This document shows, one piece after another, positions 17,020-26,036 of a stretch of DNA of 44,698 nucleotides. A program made the position numbers and the translations under genes. The notes beneath the pieces are model-generated. The model was given only the letters and a program-made list of their open reading frames with translations, was not told the DNA's origin and ran no database searches. Positions within the stretch are counted from its first letter, which is position 1; the number at the start of each line of letters is the position of its first letter. This DNA comes from Thalassovita litoralis (lineage in GTDB: Bacteria; Pseudomonadota; Alphaproteobacteria; Rhodobacterales; Rhodobacteraceae), in assembly GCF_900182725.1 (NCBI RefSeq), contig NZ_FXTO01000027.1, forward strand, positions 1 to 44,698, in the 5' to 3' direction.

Positions 17020-17796
17020 TCAGGTCCCGGTCCAGACGGGTGCTCGCTTTTCAGCAAAGGCCTTTGGGCCTTCAATCGCGTCGTTGCTGGCGTAAACCAC
17101 CTCGTGAAGGCGCTTGCCCTCTTTCAGGCCACCCGCACAGCCCAGGTCCATGGTCGCGCGAACGCCGCCTTTCGCGGCAACAACCGACAGCGGGGCCGCG
17201 CTGGCAATGCGTTTGGCAAGGTCAAATGCCCTTGCGCGGACAGCATCGGGAGTGTCTTCGATATAGTTGGTGAACCCGTATTCGTGCAGGCGCTCGATCG
17301 GCATCAAGTCGCCGGTCAGAACGATTTCCATAAGGATGGGCTGCGGTAGCATGGACAGTGCCGGCGATGCCCAGGGCGATCCACGACCGATCTTTACTTC
17401 GGTGATACCGACCTTGGTCCCCTTGAGACCGACCCGCAGATCGCAATTCAAGGTCAGCATCATGCCGCCCGCCATCAGCGACCCTGTCATCGCCGCGATG
17501 ATCGGTTTCTTGCAGGCGCGCATGGTCTCGTGAAACGGGTCGCGCATCTTGGTCAGAATATCGACACCCTCGTCGCGTGCGATTTGTGTGGCTTCCTTCA
17601 GATCCAGTCCGGCGCTGAAAACGCCGCAATCGGCAGAAGTCAGAATGGCCACACGAACGCTGTCATCCGCCTCGATCTTCTCCCAAGCGTCGGTCAGCCC
17701 GTTCGTCGCCGCCACGGAAAGCGCGTTTTTACGTTCGGGCCGGTTGATACAGACGGTCGCAATTCCGTCTTCGATCTTCACGTCAATGGGGCTCAT
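17020..17796 (-). CDS. Enoyl-CoA hydratase/isomerase family protein
   Basis: A 258-aa crotonase-fold protein: INRPERKNALS, FSAGLDLKEA (oxyanion hole 1), GSLMAGGMML (hole 2). Of the two catalytic glutamates only the second is kept (Glu133 in GITEVKIGRG); the first is Met113. Single-glutamate crotonases include both isomerases and some hydratases. The start is set at ATG 17796; an upstream in-frame ATG at 17931 would overlap the binding-protein gene and the intervening hairpin. It continues the long minus-strand operon 79 bp after the binding-protein gene. Confidence 0.9.
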   Translation of the reverse strand: MSPIDVKIEDGIATVCINRPERKNALSVAATNGLTDAWEKIEADDSVRVAILTSADCGVFSAGLDLKEATQIARDEGVDILTKMRDPFHETMRACKKPIIAAMTGSLMAGGMMLTLNCDLRVGLKGTKVGITEVKIGRGSPWASPALSMLPQPILMEIVLTGDLMPIERLHEYGFTNYIEDTPDAVRARAFDLAKRIASAAPLSVVAAKGGVRATMDLGCAGGLKEGKRLHEVVYASNDAIEGPKAFAEKRAPVWTGT

Positions 17797-17836
17797 GATA
17801 CCTGCTTCGCTTTCTCGGGACAATCTAACTGCGGAA

Positions 17837-17870
17837 AGCTTCCCCGCGACATGTCTGCCGCGGGGAAGCT
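17837..17870 (-). promoter_or_regulatory. Intercistronic hairpin after the distal binding-protein gene
   Basis: The arms AGCTTCCCCGCG and CGCGGGGAAGCT pair perfectly over 12 bp around a 10-base loop, 5 bp after the stop of the binding-protein gene. No T tract follows on the minus strand, so it is probably not a full terminator. A 3'-protecting stem, keeping binding-protein mRNA more abundant than the downstream genes, is a common arrangement in ABC operons; this is inference. Confidence 0.6.
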
Positions 17871-17875
17871 CTGTC

Positions 17876-19126
17876 TTATTCGACGGTGAACGTCGCGGAG
17901 CTGTGCTTGATGACATCCCAAACAACGTCAAGATAGTCGGCGCTCCAGTCGGTCAGCGGAACCCAGGTTTCGCCATTCCACTGCTCGACCCGGGTCTTGC
18001 CGCCACCACCGTGGTCTTTGTCGGTCACTGTAACCGGGGCCATGATGCCGTTTCCATCGAAGTTCTCGATCGATTCATAGGCATTCTTCATGCTTTCCGG
18101 TGTGATCGGCCAACCGTTTTCAGTAATTGCGATCCGCGCGGCTTCGAAACCGGCCGAGTAGATCGCCATGCCCGTGTTGTAGTACACGTCGCGCACCAGG
18201 CTCTCGGGACCGCTGCCCTTGCCATTGGCATAGTAGGTGTCCAGCATCGTCTTGACGATCGGAACTTCCTGGCCACCGGCCACGTTGGTCCCGCGCAGGA
18301 TGCCTTTCGCCTCTTGTGCGCCGATATTGGCGATATCGACTTCGTTCAGCCAGTTCACCGACAGATAGCGGTCGATCGGGAAACGGTTGCGGCGCATTTC
18401 CTTCGAGGCGACCACATGCCCGCCCGCCAGCAGCCAGCTGATCACGTAGTCAGGCTTGTCGCGGCGGATTTTGCTCCATGCGCCGGCCTGATCCGACCCG
18501 GGAAGGGGTACGGGATACAGCTCCAACTCGAACCCTTCCTTTTCGGAAAGCGTTTTCAGGATCTCGATCGGTTCCTGGCCAAAGGGATAATCCAGATAGA
18601 TGAACCCGATCTTCGCCTTGCTCAAGTCACCGCCCATCTGACCCTTGATGAAGGCAACGTCATTTGCCGCCTGCTGCCAGTACGTCGGACCGACCGGGAA
18701 AACCCATTCGAACACTTCGCCGTCCACCGCGTCACCGCGGCCAACGAAAGACTGCATCAGTACGTTACCGTCCTTCATGGCACGCGGCAAAACCGCGTTC
18801 GTGACCGGCGTGGACAGAAAGTTGAACAGGAACACGCCTTCGCGCTTGAGCTGCTCGTAGCATTCCACACCGCGCTGCGGTTCGTTGCCGTGATCGCGAA
18901 TGATGACTTCAACCGGATGACCTTCGATACCGCCATTTTCGTTGGTGTACATCGCCAGGTCCTGCGCGGCCTGGGCCACCTGCGGTGAAATGAACGTGTA
19001 GGATTTACTAAGGTCGAAGCAGAGTCCGAAGCGGATAGGCTCCTTGTCCTGCGCTGAGGCAACAGTCGCGCTTGCTGCCAGTGCAGTAGCAACGGCCACT
19101 GCCTTAATGTGCTGTTTGACTTTCAT
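17876..19126 (-). CDS. ABC transporter periplasmic substrate-binding protein (branched-chain type), copy A
   Basis: 416 aa of the LivK/AmiC-like type I binding-protein family. Starting at ATG 19126 (GGGAGATAGATAAC upstream) it has a clean signal peptide with cleavage after VASA. The mature protein begins with the ligand domain (RFGLCFDLSKSYTF) and ends in a domain also seen in copy B (DHGGGGKTR and WVPLTDW). It should capture the substrate in the periplasm for the LivHMGF-like importer encoded upstream in the same operon. It is closely similar over its full length to the 19224-20462 product, so the two arose by tandem duplication. Ligand unknown; the family binds many compounds besides amino acids. 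Confidence 0.92.
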   Translation of the reverse strand: MKVKQHIKAVAVATALAASATVASAQDKEPIRFGLCFDLSKSYTFISPQVAQAAQDLAMYTNENGGIEGHPVEVIIRDHGNEPQRGVECYEQLKREGVFLFNFLSTPVTNAVLPRAMKDGNVLMQSFVGRGDAVDGEVFEWVFPVGPTYWQQAANDVAFIKGQMGGDLSKAKIGFIYLDYPFGQEPIEILKTLSEKEGFELELYPVPLPGSDQAGAWSKIRRDKPDYVISWLLAGGHVVASKEMRRNRFPIDRYLSVNWLNEVDIANIGAQEAKGILRGTNVAGGQEVPIVKTMLDTYYANGKGSGPESLVRDVYYNTGMAIYSAGFEAARIAITENGWPITPESMKNAYESIENFDGNGIMAPVTVTDKDHGGGGKTRVEQWNGETWVPLTDWSADYLDVVWDVIKHSSATFTVE

Positions 19127-19223
19127 GTTATCTATCTCCCGTTGGTTTAGTGTAGGGCGGTGATACCGTTCCGTAAGCGCCACTGCCGCCCCGCGTAGCG
19201 TCACACTTCCTGCAATCAGTCAT

Positions 19224-20462
19224 TCACTGCTCGTATTTCGCGGAACTCTCTTTAACCACACCCCACACAACGTCCGTGTACTCAGAGATCCAGTCGGTTT
19301 GCGGCACCCAAGTCTCTCCGTCCCACATTTCGATACGGGTCTTGCCCCCGCCGCCATGATCTTCGGCCGTCACCGTAATGGGGGCCATCAGCCCGTTCGC
19401 GTCATAGCCCTCAAGCGACTCCAGTCCGGCCTTGTAGGATGTCGGAGTGATCGGCAGCCCCTCGGCTTCCGCCGCCTTGCGCGCGGCTTCGAACATGATC
19501 GAATACATGGCCAGCCCGGTGTTGTAGAAAACGTCCTGCGTCTTCTCGATCGGGCCGGATCCCTCGCCCTTGTCATAAAGCTCGGCCATGATTTCCTGAT
19601 ACAGGGCAATATCCTGACCGCCCACGACATTGGTCCCGCGCTTGATACCTTTGGCGGCCTCTTTACCGATGTTGGCGATATCGACTTCGTTCAGCCAGTT
19701 GACCGAGATGTATTTGTCCATCGGAATGCGATTGCGCTTCATCTCTTTCGAGGCAACCACATGGGCACCGCCCAGCATCCAGACGATCACATGATCGGGC
19801 TTGTCGCGGCGCACCTTGGACCACACGCCGGCCTGGTCGCTGCCAGGCAGTGGCACGGGGTACAGTTCAAGCTCGAAACCCTCTTTCTCGGACAGGGTTT
19901 CCAGGATCTCGATCGGCTCCTGCCCGAAGGGATAATCGAAGTAAACAAACCCGACCTTCACATCTGACAGATCGCCGTCATGCAATTGCTTGATGTAGGC
20001 GACATCGTTGGCGGCCTGTCCCCAATAGGTCGGCCCGATCGGATAGACCCAATCGAAGACGGTGCCATCAACGGCATCGCCGCGCCCGACAAGAGACTGC
20101 ATCAGGATACGCCCGTCTTCCATGGCCCGCGGCAGGATAGCCAGAGACACCGGAGTGGACAGGGTATCGAAAACAAAGACGCCCTCGCGGCTGAGTTTCG
20201 AGTAGCACTCGATTCCGCGCTGCGGTTCGTTCCCGTGGTCACGCACGATGACTTCGACCGGTTCCCCACCGATGCCGCCCTTCATGTTGATGAGCTTGGC
20301 AAGGTCCATCGCGGCCTGCGAAACCTGCGGCGTGGCAAAGGTATAGGCTTTGCTGAGATCGTAGCAGATGCCGATCTTGAATGGCTCGGCCAGCGCCTGG
20401 GTGCCAAACATTGCTCCGCCGAACATTGATAATACGGCCAACGCTTTGGTAAGTTTCTTCAT
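19224..20462 (-). CDS. ABC transporter periplasmic substrate-binding protein (branched-chain type), copy B
   Basis: 412 aa with a signal peptide ending TQALA, then FKIGICYDLSKAYTF. Long stretches such as VIVRDHGNEPQRG, NWLNEVDIANIG and YPVPLPGSDQAG are shared or nearly shared with copy A. The N-terminal lysines and the signal peptide differ. It lies 33 bp after the LivF-type gene and 97 bp before copy A. Both copies look intact. They may widen the ligand range of one importer. Confidence 0.93.
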   Translation of the reverse strand: MKKLTKALAVLSMFGGAMFGTQALAEPFKIGICYDLSKAYTFATPQVSQAAMDLAKLINMKGGIGGEPVEVIVRDHGNEPQRGIECYSKLSREGVFVFDTLSTPVSLAILPRAMEDGRILMQSLVGRGDAVDGTVFDWVYPIGPTYWGQAANDVAYIKQLHDGDLSDVKVGFVYFDYPFGQEPIEILETLSEKEGFELELYPVPLPGSDQAGVWSKVRRDKPDHVIVWMLGGAHVVASKEMKRNRIPMDKYISVNWLNEVDIANIGKEAAKGIKRGTNVVGGQDIALYQEIMAELYDKGEGSGPIEKTQDVFYNTGLAMYSIMFEAARKAAEAEGLPITPTSYKAGLESLEGYDANGLMAPITVTAEDHGGGGKTRIEMWDGETWVPQTDWISEYTDVVWGVVKESSAKYEQ

Positions 20463-20495
20463 TTGTTCCTCCCTGAACAGCTTCTGATTAGTACC

Positions 20496-21311
20496 TCAAC
20501 TCAACCAACGTTTGCGTCGGCTGTAGTGCTTGACGTTGTGAAAATCGGTCTCTCCGCCGCCTAGATAGAACTCCTGAATGTCGGAGTTAGATTTGAGCGC
20601 CTCGGCGGTGCCGTGCATAACAACGCGGCCGTTTTCGATAAGGTACCCTTGCGAAACGATTTCCAGAGCCGCCAAGGCGTTCTGTTCCACCAGCAGGACG
20701 GACAGGCCCTCATCCTTATTGATCTTTTGCAGGATGCCGAAGATTTCCTCGACCAGGAACGGAGCAAGCCCGAGACTTGGTTCATCAAGCATCAACAGCT
20801 TCGGCTGGGTCACGAGGGCCCGCCCAATGGCAAGCATCTGTTGCTCACCACCCGACAAATAGCCTGCTTGCGAATTTTTGCGTTCGGCAAGCCGCGGAAA
20901 ATATCCGTAGATCTTTTCCTTTTCCGCATTCAGCGTTGATCGGGACATTCCGCGTGGCGCGGCGGCGGTCAGGTTCTCGTCGGGGGTCAGGTGTTCGAAG
21001 ACCCGCCGCCCTTCGATGACATGACAGATGCCCATCTCGACGCGTTTTTGCGCGAGCGCTTCGGTAATGTCCGTTCCCTGGAACGTTATCTCACCTCGGC
21101 TGATGCGTCCGCGCTCGGCTTTCAAAAGACCGCTGATCGCTTTCAACGTGGTGCTTTTTCCCGCTCCGTTAGAACCCAAAAGTGCGATCATCTCGCCCTT
21201 TGGAACCTGAACCGAAACACCTTTGATCGCCAGCATTACATTGTCGTACAGCACCTCGACACTGTTCATGGACAGAATGTTCTGGGCTTCAACTTTTTCT
21301 TGCATCGGCAT
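20496..21311 (-). CDS. ABC transporter ATP-binding protein, LivF type
   Basis: 271 aa with Walker A (GSNGAGKST), Q-loop region, ABC signature LSGGEQQ and Walker B (LLMLDEPSLGLAP). The LivF type is recognised by the VIEGRRVFEHLTPDENL segment. The C-terminus carries an extra basic tail ending RRKRWLS. An alternative ATG at 21305 is better spaced from AGGGGA. It energises import together with the LivG-type subunit (25193-25999). Confidence 0.93.
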   Translation of the reverse strand: MPMQEKVEAQNILSMNSVEVLYDNVMLAIKGVSVQVPKGEMIALLGSNGAGKSTTLKAISGLLKAERGRISRGEITFQGTDITEALAQKRVEMGICHVIEGRRVFEHLTPDENLTAAAPRGMSRSTLNAEKEKIYGYFPRLAERKNSQAGYLSGGEQQMLAIGRALVTQPKLLMLDEPSLGLAPFLVEEIFGILQKINKDEGLSVLLVEQNALAALEIVSQGYLIENGRVVMHGTAEALKSNSDIQEFYLGGGETDFHNVKHYSRRKRWLS

Positions 21312-21315
21312 TCCC

Positions 21316-22389
21316 CTATTTCTTGAACTGATCGAAGGGCCAGACCATCAGATAGTCTCTGATGTTGCCGTAGAGTTTTCCCAAACCGAGTGGTTCGATC
21401 AGAAGGATAATGACGATCAGTGCGCCATAGACTGCGTTCGGGATGTGAGCGAGTGTTTCAACATCGATCTGCATGCCAAGCCCGTCACTCAACGTGACGA
21501 CGAGACCGTTCACGATACCCGGAACAAGAAGGATCAGGGCAACACCGAAATAGGAACCGATAATGCTGCCAAGGCCGCCAACAATCACCATCGCAAGAAC
21601 CTGGATCGAAACGGCAACCGAGAATTGCTCGGGTGCGGCGAGAAAGAAAAAGGTGGCAACAAGCAACGCACCGCTGACGCCTGCGATGAACGAAGAAGTC
21701 GCGAATGCGAGGATTTTGTAGTAGAAACTGTTCACACCCAGGATCGCGGCCGCAAAGTCTTTTTCCCGGACAGCGACCAAGGCGCGACCGAGTCCAGTCC
21801 GCTTGAGATTAAGCATGAAGATCGTCACCAACACACACCAGCCGAAGGCGACATAGTAGAAGCCAGTATCAGTGGTAATCTCTTGCCCGAGCAGCGCCAA
21901 TGTCGGTGACTGGAGCGACGCGTGTGAGCCCCCCGAGATCGCCGGAGAGTGGGTCAGAACCCAGTCCATCACGAATTGCATAGCGAGAGTAGTGAGAGCG
22001 AGATAGAGGCCCTTGACCCGCAAAGCGGCAAAAGCGAACAGGCTGCCGATCACGGATGACGTCAATCCGCCGATGATAAGGGCGAATTCCCACGGCACCC
22101 CGAAACGCGCGGCATGGATCGACGAATACGCTCCAACGGCCATGACTGCAGCATAACCCAAGTGAAGTTGGCCTGCCCAACCTGTCACCAGATTCAATCC
22201 AAGCGCGGCGGCCGTCCAGATCAGCCAAGGAAGCATGTAGCTGTTCAGATAAAGCGACGGGATGATGAATGGCGCGGCAAGGCCAATCAAGAAGATGAAT
22301 GCTGTCAGATTCCGGTCAGCAGGCACCTTGAAGATTCGGCTGTCCGAAACGTAGTTGGCGTGATGGACGCCAGAAAGTCTGTAAAACAT
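21316..22389 (-). CDS. ABC transporter permease, LivM type
   Basis: 357 aa, highly hydrophobic, with about 9-10 membrane segments and the conserved permease motifs LNLVTGWAGQLHLGYAAV and, near the C-terminal half, AMVIVGGLGSIIGSYFG. A soluble N-terminal extension of ~30 residues precedes the first helix, and ~20 polar residues follow the last. It forms the inner-membrane channel with the LivH-type protein. Three bases separate it from the LivH-type gene upstream and four from LivF. Confidence 0.93.
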   Translation of the reverse strand: MFYRLSGVHHANYVSDSRIFKVPADRNLTAFIFLIGLAAPFIIPSLYLNSYMLPWLIWTAAALGLNLVTGWAGQLHLGYAAVMAVGAYSSIHAARFGVPWEFALIIGGLTSSVIGSLFAFAALRVKGLYLALTTLAMQFVMDWVLTHSPAISGGSHASLQSPTLALLGQEITTDTGFYYVAFGWCVLVTIFMLNLKRTGLGRALVAVREKDFAAAILGVNSFYYKILAFATSSFIAGVSGALLVATFFFLAAPEQFSVAVSIQVLAMVIVGGLGSIIGSYFGVALILLVPGIVNGLVVTLSDGLGMQIDVETLAHIPNAVYGALIVIILLIEPLGLGKLYGNIRDYLMVWPFDQFKK

Positions 22390-22392
22390 GCC

Positions 22393-23280
22393 TTACACCC
22401 TTTCGATGTCGTGACGACCGAACAGCCCGTGCGGACGGATCATGACGGTAAGAATGAGCACGGCAGCGACGATAAGCTCACGGCTTCCGCCTCCGACAAG
22501 CGGATCGAGGAAATCAGCGCCAACGTTTTCGACGACGCCCAGGATGATGCCTGCGATCACGGCGCCAAGGATACTGTCGAGACCACCGAGAACGGCAACC
22601 GTCAGACCTTTGAGAAGCAACAGCGACAGCGCCTGATCGACACCCTGAATCTCGCCCCAGATAACGCCAGCGGCGACGGCAACAACGGATGCCAATGCCC
22701 AGGACAACCCAACGCCGCGCTCAACCGCGATACCGACCGACCACGAAGCCATGTAATCATCCGCGATCGCCCGCAACTTGATCCCGGTCCGGGTTCGGAA
22801 AAACAGCATGAATGCGACAAACAAGGCGAGCGCAACACCGGCACCAACCAGATGGATGCGGCTGATGAAGATGTCGCCCAGGAACAGCGGATCATAGCTG
22901 ACGCCCAGTTCCATCGAACGCGACGTCCCGCCCCAGATCGCAAGCGTTGTACCCCGCAGGAAAATGTCGAGGCCGAGTGTCAGCATCAAGATCATGACAA
23001 CCGGCCGACCTGCGAGACGGCGCAGGGCAACACGCTCAATGCCGAACCCAAGGCCTAACATTACAACCGCAGCCAGAGGGATGGCCAGCCACAAGGGTAA
23101 ACCCACGTCGCGTGCCAGCGCCAGGACCACATAGGCCCCGACCATGGTCAACCCGCCCTGCGCCAGATTGGGCACCGAAGATGCCTTGTAAATCAGCACG
23201 AGGCCGATGGCGAATAGCGAGTACAGCAGACCCGTCAAGGCTCCGTTGATCGCAAGCTCTGATAGAAAGACCCAGTCCAT
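22393..23280 (-). CDS. ABC transporter permease, LivH type
   Basis: 295 aa with about 8 membrane helices; family motifs at the N-terminus (GALTGLLYSLFAIGLVLIY and NLAQGGLTMVGAY) and LLLLKGLTVAVLGGLDSILG in the C-terminal half. Pairs with the LivM-type permease. It starts immediately next to the stop of the ligase gene (no intergenic base), so its translation probably depends on the ligase being translated. Confidence 0.93.
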   Translation of the reverse strand: MDWVFLSELAINGALTGLLYSLFAIGLVLIYKASSVPNLAQGGLTMVGAYVVLALARDVGLPLWLAIPLAAVVMLGLGFGIERVALRRLAGRPVVMILMLTLGLDIFLRGTTLAIWGGTSRSMELGVSYDPLFLGDIFISRIHLVGAGVALALFVAFMLFFRTRTGIKLRAIADDYMASWSVGIAVERGVGLSWALASVVAVAAGVIWGEIQGVDQALSLLLLKGLTVAVLGGLDSILGAVIAGIILGVVENVGADFLDPLVGGGSRELIVAAVLILTVMIRPHGLFGRHDIERV

Positions 23281-25200
23281 TTATACCTCCCTGATGGGAA
23301 GGCTTCTTTCGACCTTCCCTACTTCCCCGGTCTCGTAAGTCACCTGCGCGCTTACATGGACCTCTTTTGAACCGTCGTAGAGCGCCGCGATCACGTCAGC
23401 ATAGCGTTCCTGAACGACCTTCCTCCGCAGTTTTCGGGTTCGCGTGATTTCACCATCGTCCGGGTCGAATTCTTTCGGCAGACTGACAGAGCGTTGCAGG
23501 CGCAATGGTTCGGTGACGGCCTTGTTGACCCGTTGGAAGGCCTCGCGAAGCAACGTCGCGACCTCTTCACGCTGAGAAAGATCGGCATATGACACGTAAG
23601 GTACGCCGTTCACTTCGGCCCAGTGCCCCACGGCCTCGAAATCCACGCAGACCATCGCCGTCAGTTCCTTCAGCCCGGCGCCAATCACGGCCGCATCCTT
23701 GATATACGGGCTGAATTTCAACCGGTTCTCGATGTAGTTTGGAACGTAACGTTCACCGTCGGCGGTGTGCATGACCTCGGATACACGCCCCAGAACAACC
23801 AGGTGTCCGTCGTCCTCCAGATAGCCGGCATCACCTGTATGCAGCCACCCGCCGTCAAGGGCTTCGGCGGTCGCTTCGGGTTTGTTGAAGTACCCTTTAA
23901 ACACGCTGTCCGAGCGCACCAGGATCTCACCGTCTTCGGCAATGCTGACCTCGACGCCAGGCGCGGGTTTGCCAACCGTATGAAGACGGACCTCGCCCGG
24001 AGCCTGAATCGCGTTGATCGCGCTGTTCTCGGTCTGGCCGTAGAGCTGACGCAACTTGATCCCCAGGGCGCGGTAGAACACAAAGGTGTCTTCCCCGATC
24101 GCTTCACCGCCGGTGAACGCATTCTTGAGGCGGCTCATCCCGAACTGGTCCTTGATCGGACCGAAAACAATCGCCTCGCCCAGAAGCCGGCCCAATGGCT
24201 CAAGAACACCGCCGCTTTTGCCATTCAGCTTGCGCGTTTCCGCCGCGATGGCCCGATCCATGAAAAAATGGTACAGCCACTTCTTTAAAGGGGTCGAATT
24301 TTCGATACCAACCTGGATTGTCGTCAGCATCTGGTCCCAGCTTCTTGGCGCCGCCAGATAGAATGTCGGAGCGATCTCGCGCATGTCGCGCACGACCGTT
24401 TCCTGGCGCTCAGGCACATTCACGGTGAAACGCCAAAGGAGTGCCGCGGCAACGGTTATGGCGTAGTCTCCCACCCAGGCCATCGGCAAGTACGCGAGGA
24501 TCTCCTCATTTTCGTCGAAGGCACCCGCCGCATGTCCATTCCGAGCAGCAGCAAGAACGTTCTTCTGACTCAGTACGATGCCCTTCGGCGCGCCCGTCGT
24601 TCCGGAGGAGTGCAGAAAAATGGCCGGATCTTCCGGCTTCGCACGACTAAGCAGTTCCTCACGCAGGCCCGGGGTTTCGTTCAGATCGTGCTGACCAACT
24701 TCGATCAGGTGATCCCAGGACAACAGTCCTTCAACCTCGTAGAAGCCAAGACCGCGCGCTTCATCATAAATGATGTGGTCGATGCCCTCGGCGCCCGCGT
24801 CCTTCAGTTCCAGGATCTTGTCAACCTGTTCCTGATCTTCGGCGATGGCCGCGACGATTTCGACTTCGCCAAGAAAGTGCCGGAGTTCTTCGAGCGTCGC
24901 GCCGGGATAGGCAGGCATTGCATAGGCACCCAGCAACGAAATAGCCAGCATTCCGCCATACAGCCGCGCCCGGTTGTCGCCCAGGATAAGCACCGCCTTG
25001 CCCGGTGTTACGCCGATTTTCTCAAGCCCGGCCGCGCAGGCCAGCACCTCTTCGGCGTATTCCGCCCATGTGGTTTCCTTCCAGATCCCACGCTCTTTTT
25101 CGCGAAGCGCGATTTCCGAACCGTGTTTCGAGGCGTTCCGCGCCAGAATTGCGCCGATCGTGTCGCCGCCCGAAGACTGTTTCTTCGTCAAATCAGTCAT
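23281..25200 (-). CDS. Long-chain-type AMP-forming acyl-CoA synthetase within the importer operon
   Basis: 639 aa, ANL superfamily, of the FAA1/long-chain branch: phosphate-binding loop HSSGTTGAPKG near residue 200, the LYGQTE adenine motif near 390, HTGDAGYLEDDGHL near 450, and RTRKLRRKVV near the C-terminus for the lid lysine region. It makes acyl-CoA from ATP, CoA and a carboxylic acid. It sits between the LivG and LivH genes and overlaps the LivG gene by 8 bp, so ligase and importer are made together. This suggests that the imported compound is a free carboxylic acid trapped by thioesterification on entry. Confidence 0.94.
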   Translation of the reverse strand: MTDLTKKQSSGGDTIGAILARNASKHGSEIALREKERGIWKETTWAEYAEEVLACAAGLEKIGVTPGKAVLILGDNRARLYGGMLAISLLGAYAMPAYPGATLEELRHFLGEVEIVAAIAEDQEQVDKILELKDAGAEGIDHIIYDEARGLGFYEVEGLLSWDHLIEVGQHDLNETPGLREELLSRAKPEDPAIFLHSSGTTGAPKGIVLSQKNVLAAARNGHAAGAFDENEEILAYLPMAWVGDYAITVAAALLWRFTVNVPERQETVVRDMREIAPTFYLAAPRSWDQMLTTIQVGIENSTPLKKWLYHFFMDRAIAAETRKLNGKSGGVLEPLGRLLGEAIVFGPIKDQFGMSRLKNAFTGGEAIGEDTFVFYRALGIKLRQLYGQTENSAINAIQAPGEVRLHTVGKPAPGVEVSIAEDGEILVRSDSVFKGYFNKPEATAEALDGGWLHTGDAGYLEDDGHLVVLGRVSEVMHTADGERYVPNYIENRLKFSPYIKDAAVIGAGLKELTAMVCVDFEAVGHWAEVNGVPYVSYADLSQREEVATLLREAFQRVNKAVTEPLRLQRSVSLPKEFDPDDGEITRTRKLRRKVVQERYADVIAALYDGSKEVHVSAQVTYETGEVGKVERSLPIREV

Positions 25201-25999
25201 GCGACCCTCCGATATATGCCTCGATGACCCGCGGGTCCTTCACAACCTCCTTGGGGATGCCACTGGCGATCATTTCACCATAATTCAGGGCCAGCATCCG
25301 ATCACAAATGCCGGTGATGACATCCATATGGTGTTCGATCAGCAGAACGCTGACGCCGCGTTCGGCACGGGCATCCAGAATGAAACGGGACATATACCCT
25401 TTCTCTTCCTGGTTCATGCCGGCCATCGGTTCATCGAGAATCAGCATCTGTGGCTCGGCCACCAATGCCCGCGCCAGCTCGACCCGTTTTTTCAACCCGA
25501 TCGGAAGGCCATCGACCAACTCATGCCGGATGCTCTCGAGTTGTAGAAACTCGATCACCTCTTCGACGATCTTGCGGTTTTCGATTTCTTCACGCTGTGC
25601 TGCCCACCAGTAAAGCGCGGTGCGCAGAACGCCCGGTTTCATGTGGATGTGCCGCCCCAGCAGGATGTTGTCCAGAACGCTCATCCCGTTGAACAAGGCA
25701 AGATTCTGGAACGTCCGGGCGACGCCGAGCTTGGCAACCTTGTGAGGTGCCGTACCCGTGATTTCCTTTCCTGCCAACCGGACAGTCCCCACATTCGGTG
25801 GGTAGAACCCGGTAATTGCGTTCGTCAGTGTTGTCTTGCCGCTGCCGTTCGGGCCGACAAGTCCAAAGATTTCCCCCTGCCGAATGACGAGGTCCACACC
25901 GGTGACAGCGACGATGCCGCCGAACCGTCGCTCGACCCCGCTGCACTCCAGTATCGCCCCATCATCGGCTCCGATTGCTGTTTTAATCTTAGTCGTCAT
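25193..25999 (-). CDS. ABC transporter ATP-binding protein, LivG type
   Basis: 268 aa with Walker A GPNGSGKTT (49-57), FQNLALFNGMSVLDN, Walker B LILDEPMAGMN, and the LivG-specific C-terminus IEAYIGGSHD. The signature region reads LPIGLKKRVELARAL instead of LSGGQ, a variant seen in this LivG branch. The N-terminus has about 15 extra residues. The ATG at 25999 follows the SDR gene by 37 bp. Confidence 0.92.
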   Translation of the reverse strand: MTTKIKTAIGADDGAILECSGVERRFGGIVAVTGVDLVIRQGEIFGLVGPNGSGKTTLTNAITGFYPPNVGTVRLAGKEITGTAPHKVAKLGVARTFQNLALFNGMSVLDNILLGRHIHMKPGVLRTALYWWAAQREEIENRKIVEEVIEFLQLESIRHELVDGLPIGLKKRVELARALVAEPQMLILDEPMAGMNQEEKGYMSRFILDARAERGVSVLLIEHHMDVITGICDRMLALNYGEMIASGIPKEVVKDPRVIEAYIGGSHD

Positions 26000-26036
26000 C
26001 TAGATATCATTGTCCCCCTAAGGTTCACGGCCAACA

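Noticed and set aside
17549-18988. Long plus-strand open frame (479 codons) opposite the binding protein and crotonase
   Set aside because: Antisense shadow of GC-rich genes; no family resemblance, whereas the minus strand encodes clear proteins with signal peptide and motifs.
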